64,000 nt of DNA from Perlabentimonas gracilis (GCF_011174675.1 NZ_JAANIG010000012.1:34466-98465), one strand, 5' to 3'; positions 45,191 to 54,893 are shown, counted from the first letter of the stretch. Program-made: numbers and translations. The notes: generated by a model from the sequence alone, not told the origin.

Positions 45191-46516
45191 TTATTGCTCC
45201 TTTGGCCAATACTTGTCAACTAGTTCCTGACGAATGGCAACCTCTGCCTTGGTAAAATACTTGGCAAATAGTTCCCACGCCTGAATAAGCATAGTTTCTA
45301 TCTCGATATTAACGTCGATTGCAAGTAGCTTCACGGAGTAATCATGTGCAAACTTAAGGCATCGCTCATCGTAGTCCGACAGGTCGAAACCATTCTCCAA
45401 CTTAGTCTTGGCGTTTGCGGCATCGGCGTATAGCCTAACCGCTGCGTTCATCACCTGTGGGTGATCTTCGCGGGTTTTCTTACCAATAACCAGCTGCTTT
45501 AGTCGCGACAGGCTTCGGAATGGGTCAACAATTACCTTGTTGGTATCGGAATCGGTACGTAGGAATAGCTGCCCTTCGGTGATGTACCCTGTGTTATCGG
45601 GGATAGCGTGGGTAATATCACCACCCGAAAGTGTAGTAACCGCCACAATGGTAATTGAACCGCCATCGGGGAACTGAACCGCCTTTTCGTAAAGCTTGGC
45701 CAAATCGGAGTATAGCGAACCGGGCATTGAGTCCTTTGAGGGAATTTGATCCATACGGTTCGATACAATACTCAACGCATCGGCGTATAGGGTCATGTCC
45801 GTTAAAAGTACTAGAACCTTTTCGTTCTTTTCCGTTGCAAAGTACTCGGCTGCGGTAAGCGCCATATCGGGAACAAGTAGACGCTCAACGGGTGGCTGCT
45901 CGGTGGTATTCACAAAGCAGATAATCCTATCGAGTGCACCTGCGTTCTCGAAAACGTTCTTAAAGTATAGGAAGTCGTCGTTAGTAAGTCCCATACCACC
46001 AAGGATAATTTTATCGGCCTGTGCACGAAGTGCAACATTTGCCATTACTTGGTTAAATGGCTGGTCGGGGTCGGCAAAGAAAGGGATCTTCTGACCCGTT
46101 ACCAAGGTGTTATTAAGGTCGATACCAGCAATACCAGTTGCGATAAGTTCCGATGGCTGCTTACGCTTAAGCGGGTTTACCGATGGCCCTCCAATTTCGC
46201 GATCAATTCCTTCAACTTCGGTCCCGCCAAAAAGAGGCTGACCAAAAGCATTAAAGAAACGTCCTGCCAAATCGTCTCCCACCTTTAGCTTTGGGGGCTC
46301 ACCGTAGAAAATAACCTCAGCATTGGTTGGAATACCCTCGGTACCACCAAACACCTGAAGGGTTACCAAATCGCCATAGATTTTCACTACCTGTGCCAAC
46401 TTCCCGTGCACCATAGCCAGCTCCTCGTTGGACACACCCTGCGCCTTGAGGGTACAGGTTGCTTTGGTAATTCCAACTAGCTGCGTATATATCTTCTGAA
46501 AAGCTTTTGTTTCCAT
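45191..46516 (-). CDS. ntpB: V-type ATPase subunit B (non-catalytic)
   Basis: 441 residues. Lacks a canonical P-loop, as expected for the non-catalytic B subunit, and has the family strings LLTDMTLYADALSIVSNRM, PSKDSMPGSLYSDLAKLYE, GSITIVAVTTLSGGDITH and the ARG-finger region with SRLKQLVIGKKTREDH. Starts with the last base of ntpA (1-bp overlap). Confidence 0.95.
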   Translation of the reverse strand: METKAFQKIYTQLVGITKATCTLKAQGVSNEELAMVHGKLAQVVKIYGDLVTLQVFGGTEGIPTNAEVIFYGEPPKLKVGDDLAGRFFNAFGQPLFGGTEVEGIDREIGGPSVNPLKRKQPSELIATGIAGIDLNNTLVTGQKIPFFADPDQPFNQVMANVALRAQADKIILGGMGLTNDDFLYFKNVFENAGALDRIICFVNTTEQPPVERLLVPDMALTAAEYFATEKNEKVLVLLTDMTLYADALSIVSNRMDQIPSKDSMPGSLYSDLAKLYEKAVQFPDGGSITIVAVTTLSGGDITHAIPDNTGYITEGQLFLRTDSDTNKVIVDPFRSLSRLKQLVIGKKTREDHPQVMNAAVRLYADAANAKTKLENGFDLSDYDERCLKFAHDYSVKLLAIDVNIEIETMLIQAWELFAKYFTKAEVAIRQELVDKYWPKEQ

Positions 46517-48273
46517 TATTCTGCCTTTCTTTCGTTTAGTAAAGTGTCAATTTCTTTCTCGTACTTATTGAACTCATCGCTCTCAAAAACGGAGTAGTTC
46601 ATCTGCCTTAGTGAGTTAATACCTCCCTTGTAAAACTTAGAGCAATCCTCAAAATGTTCAAACTTGAAGTTCATTTCGCATATGCTAAGCACCTTTTCGA
46701 GCATATATTTCTGACGGTTCAGCGGGCAAGATGAGTCAATTTTATCGAAAGCATCCTGCTGTAGGATAATGAAATCGATAAGCTCTGCTTTCCAGAAACG
46801 ATCATGGTACTCGATGGGTACCCCATCGTCACCTAAGATGTTTATTTGCTCGTATGCCTCTTTCCCTCTTTGAACGATGTTCTTTGCCTTTAGCACCTTG
46901 TCAACCCAGTTCTCGTCGATGGTCTTGTTAAGATACTCCATAATCTCTGGATACTCGAGATACTTTGAGTAAGATTCCATTGGGTCGATTGCGGGGTAGC
47001 GCTTGCTATCGGCACGTTGCTGCGAAAGGGCGTAGAAACAGCGAGCGGCTTTCTTAGTCGATTCGGTTACAGGCTCCTTAAGGTTACCACCAGCAGGTGA
47101 TACTGTACCCATGAATGTTACCGAACCTGTTTCGCCATTGTTTAGGTAAACCAATCCGGCTCTGGAGTAGAAGTTTGCGATAACTGCGGGAAGATCCATT
47201 GGGAACGCATCGGGACCAGGTAACTCCTCCATACGGTTACTCATTTCACGAAGTGCCTGAGCCCAACGCGATGTGGAGTCGGCCAGTAGAAGAACCTTTA
47301 GTCCCATTGCACGATAGTACTCGGCAATGGTCATGGCAGTGTAAACCGATGCCTCCCTAGCCGCAACGGGCATATTAGAGGTGTTTGCAATAATGGTTGT
47401 ACGCTCCATGAGCTTACGTCCGGTACGGGGGTCATCGAGGTGAGGGAACTCGGCAAAAATCTCAACCACCTCGTTTGCACGCTCACCGCAGGCAGCCATA
47501 ACTATTAGGTCGGCTTCGGCTTGCTTCGAAATGGCGTGCTGAAGTACCGTTTTTCCACAACCGAATGGGCCAGGAATAAACCCTGTTCCACCCTCGGCAA
47601 TGGGGTTAAATGTATCGATGGCTCGAACGCCAGTTTCCATAATCTTAAATGGTCTGGGTTTATTCTTAAATGCTGTAATAGCCATTTTTACTGGCCATTT
47701 CTGCTCCATCGTTACATCTATATCCTTGCCATCGTTATCGGTTATAACCGCAATGGTTTGGTTAATCTTGTAGTTACCCTTATCGACAATTGATTTAAGG
47801 GTGTACGATCCGTTAAGTTTGAATGGCACCATAATTTTATGGCTTGCCCAATTCTCGGGTACCTCGCCCAGCCAATCGCCAGCAGTAACCGTGTCGCCTA
47901 CTTTGGCAATGGGGGTAAACTCCCACTCCACGTCATAGTCGAGCGCCTCGGTGTAATCGCCAGCCTTAAGGAATACACCGTCCATTTTGGCAAGGTCATG
48001 CTGCAAACCGTCGTAGTTCTTGGAGAGCAAGCCTGGCCCAAGGGTTGCCTCAAGCATATGTCCTTCAAAATCCACGGTATCGTTAACCTTTAGCCCTCGG
48101 GTGCTCTCGAACACCTGCACATAGGCAAACTTGCCGGTAACCTTAATTACCTCTGCCATGAGCTTGGTTTCACCGCGGTAAATGTAACATATCTCGTTCT
48201 GTGCAACGGGGCCGTCAACCTCTACTGTTACAAGGTTGGCGATAATGCCTGTTACTTTTCCTTTGGTTTTCAT
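46516..48273 (-). CDS. ntpA: V-type ATPase subunit A (catalytic)
   Basis: 585 residues. P-loop GPFGCGKTVLQHAISKQ (~231-240), catalytic Glu in MAACGERANEVVEIFAEFP, then LLADSTSRWAQALREMSNR and the SFMGTVSPAGGN region. The bulge domain specific to V-type A subunits is present before the P-loop (GDWLGEVPENWASHKIMVPF). Hydrolyses or makes ATP at the A/B interface. Confidence 0.97.
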   Translation of the reverse strand: MKTKGKVTGIIANLVTVEVDGPVAQNEICYIYRGETKLMAEVIKVTGKFAYVQVFESTRGLKVNDTVDFEGHMLEATLGPGLLSKNYDGLQHDLAKMDGVFLKAGDYTEALDYDVEWEFTPIAKVGDTVTAGDWLGEVPENWASHKIMVPFKLNGSYTLKSIVDKGNYKINQTIAVITDNDGKDIDVTMEQKWPVKMAITAFKNKPRPFKIMETGVRAIDTFNPIAEGGTGFIPGPFGCGKTVLQHAISKQAEADLIVMAACGERANEVVEIFAEFPHLDDPRTGRKLMERTTIIANTSNMPVAAREASVYTAMTIAEYYRAMGLKVLLLADSTSRWAQALREMSNRMEELPGPDAFPMDLPAVIANFYSRAGLVYLNNGETGSVTFMGTVSPAGGNLKEPVTESTKKAARCFYALSQQRADSKRYPAIDPMESYSKYLEYPEIMEYLNKTIDENWVDKVLKAKNIVQRGKEAYEQINILGDDGVPIEYHDRFWKAELIDFIILQQDAFDKIDSSCPLNRQKYMLEKVLSICEMNFKFEHFEDCSKFYKGGINSLRQMNYSVFESDEFNKYEKEIDTLLNERKAE

Positions 48274-48304
48274 TTATTTACTATTTGAATTATTATCCTT
48301 CTGT

Positions 48305-49165
48305 TTACTTCTCAAATTCTTTGGGTAGCTCGTAGGTTTCGCGCAGCTCCTTAACCAGCTTTTCGAACATCTCGGCCCCAACCTTGGCGTCGAGTTTTGA
48401 CCAACGGTGAACCATTCCCGCTTTCACAAAGAAGGCAAGAATTCGCTCGATGTTGAAATAATCGAAAGTGGTAAGGTCATCGGCCATCTCCCATTTCAAA
48501 AGGTCGAGCCGGCGTTCACGCTCCATAATATCGTTTACTTCGGTTATCTGCAGCAACGGTTCGATGTAATCGACCTCGCGCTTAAGACCGAAATCGGGGG
48601 CTTGACTACGGGTTAGAGTTTCCACCAGTTCTCCACCGCCCACCATTTGTGGGGCAATTTCCATATTGTGCTTGCGGCAGCTAATGGCAGTAAGAACATT
48701 GTTGAGGTTTCGGATAAAGCTGAACCACCGACTAATAAACCTATTGTCGAACTGCTTTATGTAGCTGTGAAAAGCCTCTTGAAAACGCACTTCGGGGTTC
48801 TTCTCTATCTTTTCGCCAGCGTAATCGGTGGTTTCTTCTGGTTGCTCGGCATTTCCTTTACCTTTATATAGTAGGTAAAAGGATTTTATGTACTCCGGAA
48901 AGGAGTCAAGGTTATCCTCAAGCTCGTTGTACACCTCCTGTGGAAACTTACCCAGCGGACTAAATTCCTGCTTGCGCTCGAAAAGAAAGTTTTGGAAGTT
49001 ATAGTTATCGTACTCAAAGAAAAGGAGTTCCACCAGCTTGTAGTCATCGGGGTGTAGCATCTCCTTCATCTCATCCTTGAGCTTGATAAGATTAAAATCC
49101 TTTCGCTCCTGATCGAGGAAGATATCGGGCAGTCCGGCAATTAGGTAGTAGTACTCTCTCGCCAT
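48305..49165 (-). CDS. DUF2764 protein, V-ATPase operon (C-subunit-like position)
   Basis: 286 residues from MAREYYYLIAGLPDIFLD, the DUF2764 N-terminal signature. Entirely helical and acidic/basic mixed, no signal peptide. Such proteins occupy the position of the central-stalk C subunit in Bacteroidota and Chlamydia-type V-ATPase operons and are assumed to replace it; no direct proof is visible in sequence. The start is ATG 49165 with GGAGG eight bases upstream, one base after the ntpE stop, rather than the TTG at 49180. Confidence 0.9.
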   Translation of the reverse strand: MAREYYYLIAGLPDIFLDQERKDFNLIKLKDEMKEMLHPDDYKLVELLFFEYDNYNFQNFLFERKQEFSPLGKFPQEVYNELEDNLDSFPEYIKSFYLLYKGKGNAEQPEETTDYAGEKIEKNPEVRFQEAFHSYIKQFDNRFISRWFSFIRNLNNVLTAISCRKHNMEIAPQMVGGGELVETLTRSQAPDFGLKREVDYIEPLLQITEVNDIMERERRLDLLKWEMADDLTTFDYFNIERILAFFVKAGMVHRWSKLDAKVGAEMFEKLVKELRETYELPKEFEK

Positions 49166-49166
49166 A

Positions 49167-49784
49167 CTATTTACCTCCAAAGAGCATTTCTAGGATTCGT
49201 GGACGCATATACTCCCGGAAGAGATTCTCAAAATCCTTGTCGGAAAAGCTTATTACGTAGCTGCCATCCTTAGGCCCTATTTTGAAACCATACTTAAGAT
49301 TCTTGTCGGCTACTACCTCAAAATCCTTATTAAGGGTTGCTATTACCTTGTCGGACAAATACCCTTTAAGCTCCTTCTCGTTACTTTCGGGGAGTAAAAC
49401 CTGCAGGGCAATCTTCTCGTTAGAGTTGGGATCCCAGTTCTTAATGGCTGCCTCAATAATACCCTTGATGAAATTGGTGTCCTTTAAGGCTTCAATTAGA
49501 GGGGTTTCAATTACCTTTGCCTCGAGCAGATTGGCTATATCCTGCTTAAGTCCGCTTACCACCTGACGCGCTGAAATCCCAACTTCTGTTTCAACGTTTT
49601 TCTTCAGATCTTCGGACTCTTTTTTCGCTTGTGCCACAATTTGCTCGGCTTGCTTTTTGGCATCGGCAATAATTTGTGCGGCATCGTCCTTGGCCTTGCT
49701 TACAATCTGATTGGCCTCCTCGGTACCTTTGGTTAAGCCCTCCTTGTATATCTTTTCGGTGAGCTCTTGAAGCTTGTTCTGCAT
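49167..49784 (-). CDS. ntpE: V-type ATPase subunit E (peripheral stalk)
   Basis: 205 residues. N-terminal ~90 residues are one long Ala/Glu/Lys/Gln-rich helix (peripheral stalk), C-terminal domain with LLPESNEKELKGYLSDKVIA and IGPKDGSYVISFSDKDFENL. First gene of the operon. It has a rare Shine-Dalgarno, GGAGGA, six bases before the ATG (49791-49796). Confidence 0.9.
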   Translation of the reverse strand: MQNKLQELTEKIYKEGLTKGTEEANQIVSKAKDDAAQIIADAKKQAEQIVAQAKKESEDLKKNVETEVGISARQVVSGLKQDIANLLEAKVIETPLIEALKDTNFIKGIIEAAIKNWDPNSNEKIALQVLLPESNEKELKGYLSDKVIATLNKDFEVVADKNLKYGFKIGPKDGSYVISFSDKDFENLFREYMRPRILEMLFGGK

Positions 49785-50226
49785 AGCTTGTCCTCCAGAG
49801 ATTAAATTATTATATTAAAATTACGTTATTTTCTGAAATGCAAATACCTTAATACTTGATCCAAACAAAAATAACTTATTTTTAGAGTTTAACAATGTGA
49901 TTATTCTCATTAATTGACACCTTACACTATCAGTAAGGGAAACTGCCAGATATAGACAAATCAGATACGATTCTGATAAATAGTCTGTTAATACAAAACT
50001 CACTGTTAATTGAATAACAATATATTTTACAACATATATCACCACCTATAATTGCTTATTTTGCAATTACCAAGGATGTAGCAGAGGGGTGTAGATGAAA
50101 AGAATGATTTAAATCACTCTCCGGTGCCGTTGTATATATAATTGCTGTTTATACGGTCAAATATCCCAAAAAACTTTAGTATTTTTACAAGCAAACAGTG
50201 TAAATAAAAGTTAATAAAGGTTAGCT
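49785..50226. other. 442-bp AT-rich divergent control region
   Basis: No gene is supported here. It separates the V-ATPase operon (minus) from the universal stress gene (plus) and must hold both promoters. Visible elements are the ntpE Shine-Dalgarno (49791-49796), an AT-rich inverted repeat TAATTGC/GCAATTA (50049-50069, 7-base loop), a 12-bp palindrome at 50105-50116 and a weak -7-like TATTTTTA at 50180-50187. No convincing consensus promoter was found for either operon. Confidence 0.6.
50105..50116. promoter_or_regulatory. Crp/Fnr-type palindrome upstream of usp
   Basis: TGATTTAAATCA is a perfect 12-bp palindrome with the TGAT-N4-ATCA core used by FNR/CRP-family regulators. Its centre is about 80 bp upstream of the only weak -7-like element before usp, a position used by activators. 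The binding protein is not in the window. Confidence 0.45.
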
Positions 50227-51114
50227 ATGAGAACCAACAAAATACTAGTTTGTATCGATTTTCAGGAGCAGTCGCTTGCTGCACTGCATCAGTGCTACGA
50301 TATCTCTCGATTTTTAAAGGCCGAAGTAGTATTACTATACGTAATTGAATCGACCGATCTGTTCTCAAAACTTTTCAACACCGACACGGATCGAGCCAAG
50401 GCAGAGGTTAAGCAAAGGCTTGTAAACTTGATTGATAAAGAATGTGCTGAATCGAAGCTTACATTTAGCTACGTTATTAAGGTTGGCAAGGTATCTGAGA
50501 GTATTATTGAGACTGCTAATGAGATAAATGCCCGATTCATTATTATGGGTAAGAATGGATCGACTAGTGGGTTCAAAAAATTTCTTGGATCCAATATAAC
50601 AAAGGTAATTAGCGAGTCCGATTTCCCTGTAATATCCATAAAAGGATCGCATAGCATTGGATATAAAAACATTGTGCTACCGCTTGACCTCTCAAAAAGC
50701 ACCAAGGAAAAGGTTGCAAGCGCCATATCATTCAGCAAGTTTTTCGGTTCGCACATACACATTGTTACGGTTCATTCCGTGGGCATTATTTTCCAAGCCA
50801 CCAATCTTTACAATAGGATTAAAAAAATCGAAAAGGTTTTCCATAACAATGGTATTGAATGTACCCACAAGTTTATCAAAAAAGCTGATAAGGATAATTA
50901 TGAATATGTGCTGGAGTATTCAAACCAAGTAAATGCGGACCTTATAATGATTATGACCCACCAGGAGGGGAAGGTACGCGACTACTATATCGGGGCTTTT
51001 GCTCATCATATTATAAACGAGTCTGAAATACCGGTACTTAGCCTTACCCCCACACTACCCCAGAACGAGGAAACCGTGATTGACGCCTTAGTTGATCCAT
51101 TCAATCTATTCTAA
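50227..51114 (+). CDS. Tandem universal stress protein (two Usp domains)
   Basis: 295 residues as two Usp domains (~1-142 and ~150-285). Domain 1 has the nucleotide-binding motif G-2x-G-9x-GS (GKNGSTSGFKKFLGSN), so it belongs to the ATP-binding UspFG-like type; domain 2 (MTHQEGKVRDYYIGAFAHHI) has lost the glycines and probably does not bind ATP. Cytoplasmic. Usp proteins are induced by growth arrest and oxygen or nutrient stress. A Crp/Fnr-like box lies upstream. The ABC transporter gene follows 77 nt later on the same strand. Confidence 0.92.
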   Translation: MRTNKILVCIDFQEQSLAALHQCYDISRFLKAEVVLLYVIESTDLFSKLFNTDTDRAKAEVKQRLVNLIDKECAESKLTFSYVIKVGKVSESIIETANEINARFIIMGKNGSTSGFKKFLGSNITKVISESDFPVISIKGSHSIGYKNIVLPLDLSKSTKEKVASAISFSKFFGSHIHIVTVHSVGIIFQATNLYNRIKKIEKVFHNNGIECTHKFIKKADKDNYEYVLEYSNQVNADLIMIMTHQEGKVRDYYIGAFAHHIINESEIPVLSLTPTLPQNEETVIDALVDPFNLF

Positions 51115-51191
51115 AGATTTGGTGTACACCAGCTAAGTATATTCGAAGAATAAATCAAAGCGTCCATTTTCTCTGAGATCTTTTTTAATCA

Positions 51192-54100
51192 ATGAACGAA
51201 TCGCTACTAAAATCACTTATTCAATTATTTGCAATAGTAGTTGAAACCGAAGAGGGAAACGTATCGGAGTCGGCACATAGGGTTATAGCTGATTTTCTGA
51301 GCAGAGAGCTTAGTCGAGAACAAATAGACGAATACCTTAATGCATTAGGTTTCTTTCATCCTCACCAAATACGCGATAAAAAGAGTTCGTCGAAGCAGCA
51401 TGGAGAGCAAACCCTAGAGGAACGCATTAACTCTATATGTGAGGATATTAACGCAGAGTTTGAACAGCACCAAAAGGTTTGGCTGTCGCTTCAGCTGGTA
51501 GAATTTGTTGTTGACACCGATTACGCCTCCGATTTCCAGCTATCGTTCATACAGTCGATTGCAGCCAAGTTTAACATACCAAATGATGAATTTATAAACG
51601 GACGCGACTTTATTCTGGTCAAGTCTCCCGAAGATGTTCCTCAAAACGTAAACATCATTCAGCTTTCAGGAACCGAGGAAACCACAAGTTCGGCAAAACA
51701 CATTTATCAACAGAACCTACAAGGCAAGCTCTGCTTTATTCATATCCCAAGCACCAATACTATCCTTGTAAAATACTTTGGTGAGAGCAACGTATTCCTC
51801 AACAGCAAAGCGCTAAAACCCGGAAGGGCATATATTTTTGGTGTAGGAGGGGTAATTCGTAGCCCTAGAGTTGAGCCAATTTATTACAGCAAAATATCGG
51901 GACTGTTCTTTCAGTCGTGGAGCAAAACAAACATCAGGATAACTGCCGAAAACATTGAATACCGCCACAAAGGCAGCAAGGATGGAGTACACCCATTTAC
52001 CTTTGATGCGCATTCGGGCCAACTTGTGGCCATTATGGGCGGAAGTGGAGTGGGGAAATCGACCCTACTTAACCTTTTAAACGGAAACCTTAAGCCTGCC
52101 AATGGCCACATCTATATTAATGGTTATCATCTTAACAAGGATCAGGATAAGCTAAAGGGTGTAATTGGCTATGTACCCCAGGACGATCTTCTAGTAGAGG
52201 ATCTAACAGTGTTTGAAAACTTATACTTTGGCGCTAGGTTCTGCTTTAACGACAAAACTGAAAAGGAGATAGTAGAACTTGTAAACGAAACGCTGAAGGA
52301 TTTTGACCTGAATGAAGCCCGTGACCTTAAGGTAGGAAACCCAATAAATAAATTCATTAGCGGTGGACAGCGAAAGCGATTAAACCTAGCCATGGAGCTA
52401 ATTCGCGAACCGGCCATTCTGTATGTTGATGAGCCCACCTCGGGTTTATCGTCGTTTGACTCGGAGCGGATAATACACATGCTAAAGCGACAAACCTTTA
52501 AGGGAAAAATCGTAATAGCCAATGTACATCAACCATCATCGGATATCTATAAGCTTTTCGATAAGCTTATAGTGATGGACCATGGCGGCAGGGTAATATT
52601 TCAGGGAAACCCTATGGATGCTGTGGTGTACTTTAAGCATGAGGGGCAGTTTTTAAAAGCCGACGAGAGCGAGTGCCAATGCTGTGGCAACGTGAATACA
52701 GAGCAGATCCTTCGGATTATTGAGGCAAGGGTTGTAAATGAGTACGGCAAGCTAACCCGGAAAAGGAAACGTTCGGCCAATGAGTGGTACGAGATGTATT
52801 TGGAGAAACTCCAGAGCAGTATAAATCCAAAGTCGCATTTAAATAGGATTAAACTCCCCGAGAATAATTTTAGAACGCCCCCTAGGAGCGCTCAAACCTG
52901 GCTTTTCTTCAGACGTAACGTGCTTAGCAAGCTGGCCAACAGGCAGTACATGATGCTATCGCTCCTGGAGGCACCTATACTAGCACTTGTGCTGGGGTTC
53001 TTCTCGAAATACATCAGCGGCACATTAAACAATCCCAACACCTACATCTTTAGCAATAACGATAATTTACCGAGCTTTCTGTTTATGAGCGTGGTAGCGG
53101 CAATTTTTATGGGGCTAACCATTAGCGCTGAGGAGATTATACGAGATCAGAAGGTTAGGCAAAGGGAGAAATTCCTAAACCTGAGCTACTTTAGCTACAT
53201 CAACTCAAAAATACTAACCCTGCTAATCCTCTCGGGGATGCAAACCCTGATGTTCACACTTATTGGCAACTATATCCTCGAAATCAATGGGCACTTCTTT
53301 AGCACTTGGCTCATACTCTTCTCCACAGCTGTTTGTGCCAATGTAATAGGACTTAACATATCGGCAGCCCTAAACTCTGTGGTTACTATTTACGTTTCCA
53401 TTCCACTTATCATAGTACCCATGATGCTGCTGGGAGGGGTTGTGGTTAGCTTCAACAAGCTGCATAAGTCAATATTACATCCGGAGTACGTTCCTTTGGT
53501 TGGCGATATAAACCCTGTGCGCTGGTCGTACGAAGCTCTTTGTGTGCAACAATTTAAAAACAATCGATTCAACAAGCATTTCTACGATATTGATAGGGAG
53601 ATAAGCAACAATACCTACTATGCAAGCTTTCTGATTCCTAAGCTACAAATCAAACTCGATGAGGCTGCCAAAGCCATCACAATAGGAAAGGTTACCCAGG
53701 TTACAAGGAATGACCTACGGACTATTCAAAATGAGTTGTCTTTACTATCGCGCGACTTTAAAGTGGACGACCTTAGCTACCCCGACACTACGAGGCTGAA
53801 TGTTATGATTTTGAGCTCAAATGACATAGCAGATTACAAATCGTTTTTTAGCGAGCTACGTAACCATCTGCTTGACAAGAACAGGACTCTAAACCAATCT
53901 AAAGACTCCATATACCTTAGGCTAACTGAAATCAAAGGCGGTAACGACCAAGTGTTTGCCTTCAAAAGGCGATTCCATAATGCTGCTTTGGAGGATTTAG
54001 TGCTAAATAAGAACGAGGTTGAGAAGATTACAAACGTTGACCATAGGTTTATTCGAAAGTTTAACCCTGCCTACGCAATTCCCACTGCTACCAATGGTCG

Positions 54101-54302
54101 TGCACATATGTTTGCCCCGGTTAAGCGTATTGGTAATTTGAGTATCGATACGCTTTGGTTCAACACGCTTGTGCTTTGGTTAATAAGTGGGTTGTTTTAC
54201 TTTGCCCTGTTAACAAATCTATTCAGAGCAATAAACAGGTACCTCGAACGGTTCAGGTTCAGAAGAATGGCACGACGAATTGCAAAGTATATTCCTAAGT
54301 AA
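51192..54302 (+). CDS. TerB-like/ABCG-type ABC transporter fusion
   Basis: 1036 residues. N-terminal ~115 residues resemble a TerB/DjlA-like helical domain (FAIVVETEEGNVSESAHRVI), followed by an FHA-like or beta-rich region (~150-250), an ABC ATPase with Walker A MGGSGVGKSTLLN (~280-292), signature ISGGQRKRLNLAMEL, Walker B AILYVDEPTSGLSS and H-loop ANVHQPSS, a CQCC element (ADESECQCCGNV), and an ABC2-type membrane domain of six helices with a ~200-residue soluble insert between the last two (~790-990). This half-transporter layout resembles ABCG. Transport substrate unknown. Confidence 0.88.
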   Translation: MNESLLKSLIQLFAIVVETEEGNVSESAHRVIADFLSRELSREQIDEYLNALGFFHPHQIRDKKSSSKQHGEQTLEERINSICEDINAEFEQHQKVWLSLQLVEFVVDTDYASDFQLSFIQSIAAKFNIPNDEFINGRDFILVKSPEDVPQNVNIIQLSGTEETTSSAKHIYQQNLQGKLCFIHIPSTNTILVKYFGESNVFLNSKALKPGRAYIFGVGGVIRSPRVEPIYYSKISGLFFQSWSKTNIRITAENIEYRHKGSKDGVHPFTFDAHSGQLVAIMGGSGVGKSTLLNLLNGNLKPANGHIYINGYHLNKDQDKLKGVIGYVPQDDLLVEDLTVFENLYFGARFCFNDKTEKEIVELVNETLKDFDLNEARDLKVGNPINKFISGGQRKRLNLAMELIREPAILYVDEPTSGLSSFDSERIIHMLKRQTFKGKIVIANVHQPSSDIYKLFDKLIVMDHGGRVIFQGNPMDAVVYFKHEGQFLKADESECQCCGNVNTEQILRIIEARVVNEYGKLTRKRKRSANEWYEMYLEKLQSSINPKSHLNRIKLPENNFRTPPRSAQTWLFFRRNVLSKLANRQYMMLSLLEAPILALVLGFFSKYISGTLNNPNTYIFSNNDNLPSFLFMSVVAAIFMGLTISAEEIIRDQKVRQREKFLNLSYFSYINSKILTLLILSGMQTLMFTLIGNYILEINGHFFSTWLILFSTAVCANVIGLNISAALNSVVTIYVSIPLIIVPMMLLGGVVVSFNKLHKSILHPEYVPLVGDINPVRWSYEALCVQQFKNNRFNKHFYDIDREISNNTYYASFLIPKLQIKLDEAAKAITIGKVTQVTRNDLRTIQNELSLLSRDFKVDDLSYPDTTRLNVMILSSNDIADYKSFFSELRNHLLDKNRTLNQSKDSIYLRLTEIKGGNDQVFAFKRRFHNAALEDLVLNKNEVEKITNVDHRFIRKFNPAYAIPTATNGRAHMFAPVKRIGNLSIDTLWFNTLVLWLISGLFYFALLTNLFRAINRYLERFRFRRMARRIAKYIPK

Positions 54303-54369
54303 ATGATATTGTGCCATTACAAATAACCATTTTGTGTGAATATTTAATAACTATTACTATATTGCCGTA

Positions 54370-54398
54370 TTGTTTAGGATTACTTTAAACTACTTTTG
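54370..54398 (+). promoter_or_regulatory. Promoter of the 152-residue unknown gene
   Basis: TTG (54370-54372), an 18-nt spacer and TACTTTTG (54391-54398), 14 nt before the ATG at 54413. Confidence 0.6.
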
Positions 54399-54412
54399 AA
54401 AAAAAAGACCCT

Positions 54413-54871
54413 ATGAAACTTGGGATGATGACCAAGAGCGAGTGTATTAATTTTATTGAATTCAACATTACTGGGAATAATGAGAATTACAATAAATGCG
54501 ATGAGGAATCGCTTTACCTAAACAGTAACGTGTTTAATATATTTGCCAGCTGCTTTGAGCAAAGCAATCATCTTTTCGAGTTCATTGGACAAACCATGTA
54601 CAACTCGCGTAAAATAATACCCTTGCGCAATGCATTGGACAGTAACCTAGGGCGATTGGTGCTAATTGAGAGTATTGATGAGTTCAAGCGATATGTAACA
54701 GGAATATTCCTAGGACGCGATTTGCTAATGGATTTAGCCCAGGCCGACCCACTTTGGGAGCAGTGCTGGAAGTTTTACCTACGTCGACTTATCTTAATCA
54801 ACAGAGATCTTATTAAACTTATCGATCGTTGCGTTGATGAAGAAAAAACCCTTTGGGTAATAGGCTACTAG
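54413..54871 (+). CDS. Hypothetical cytoplasmic helical protein
   Basis: 152 residues, not recognised. No signal peptide or membrane helix. Cys-containing (four Cys) and rich in helix formers; the region LWEQCWKFYLRRLILINRDL is a long amphipathic helix. A promoter directly precedes it, so it is a separate unit after the ABC transporter gene. The codon use is like that of the neighbours, and the start ATG follows the promoter at normal distance, which makes it a credible gene. Confidence 0.75.
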   Translation: MKLGMMTKSECINFIEFNITGNNENYNKCDEESLYLNSNVFNIFASCFEQSNHLFEFIGQTMYNSRKIIPLRNALDSNLGRLVLIESIDEFKRYVTGIFLGRDLLMDLAQADPLWEQCWKFYLRRLILINRDLIKLIDRCVDEEKTLWVIGY

Positions 54872-54893
54872 GCATCACATTTCACACCCTCAA

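Noticed and set aside
51121..51130. Palindrome GGTGTACACC after the usp gene
   Set aside because: Only 10 bp, no second copy and no spacing relation to a promoter; too little to call an operator.
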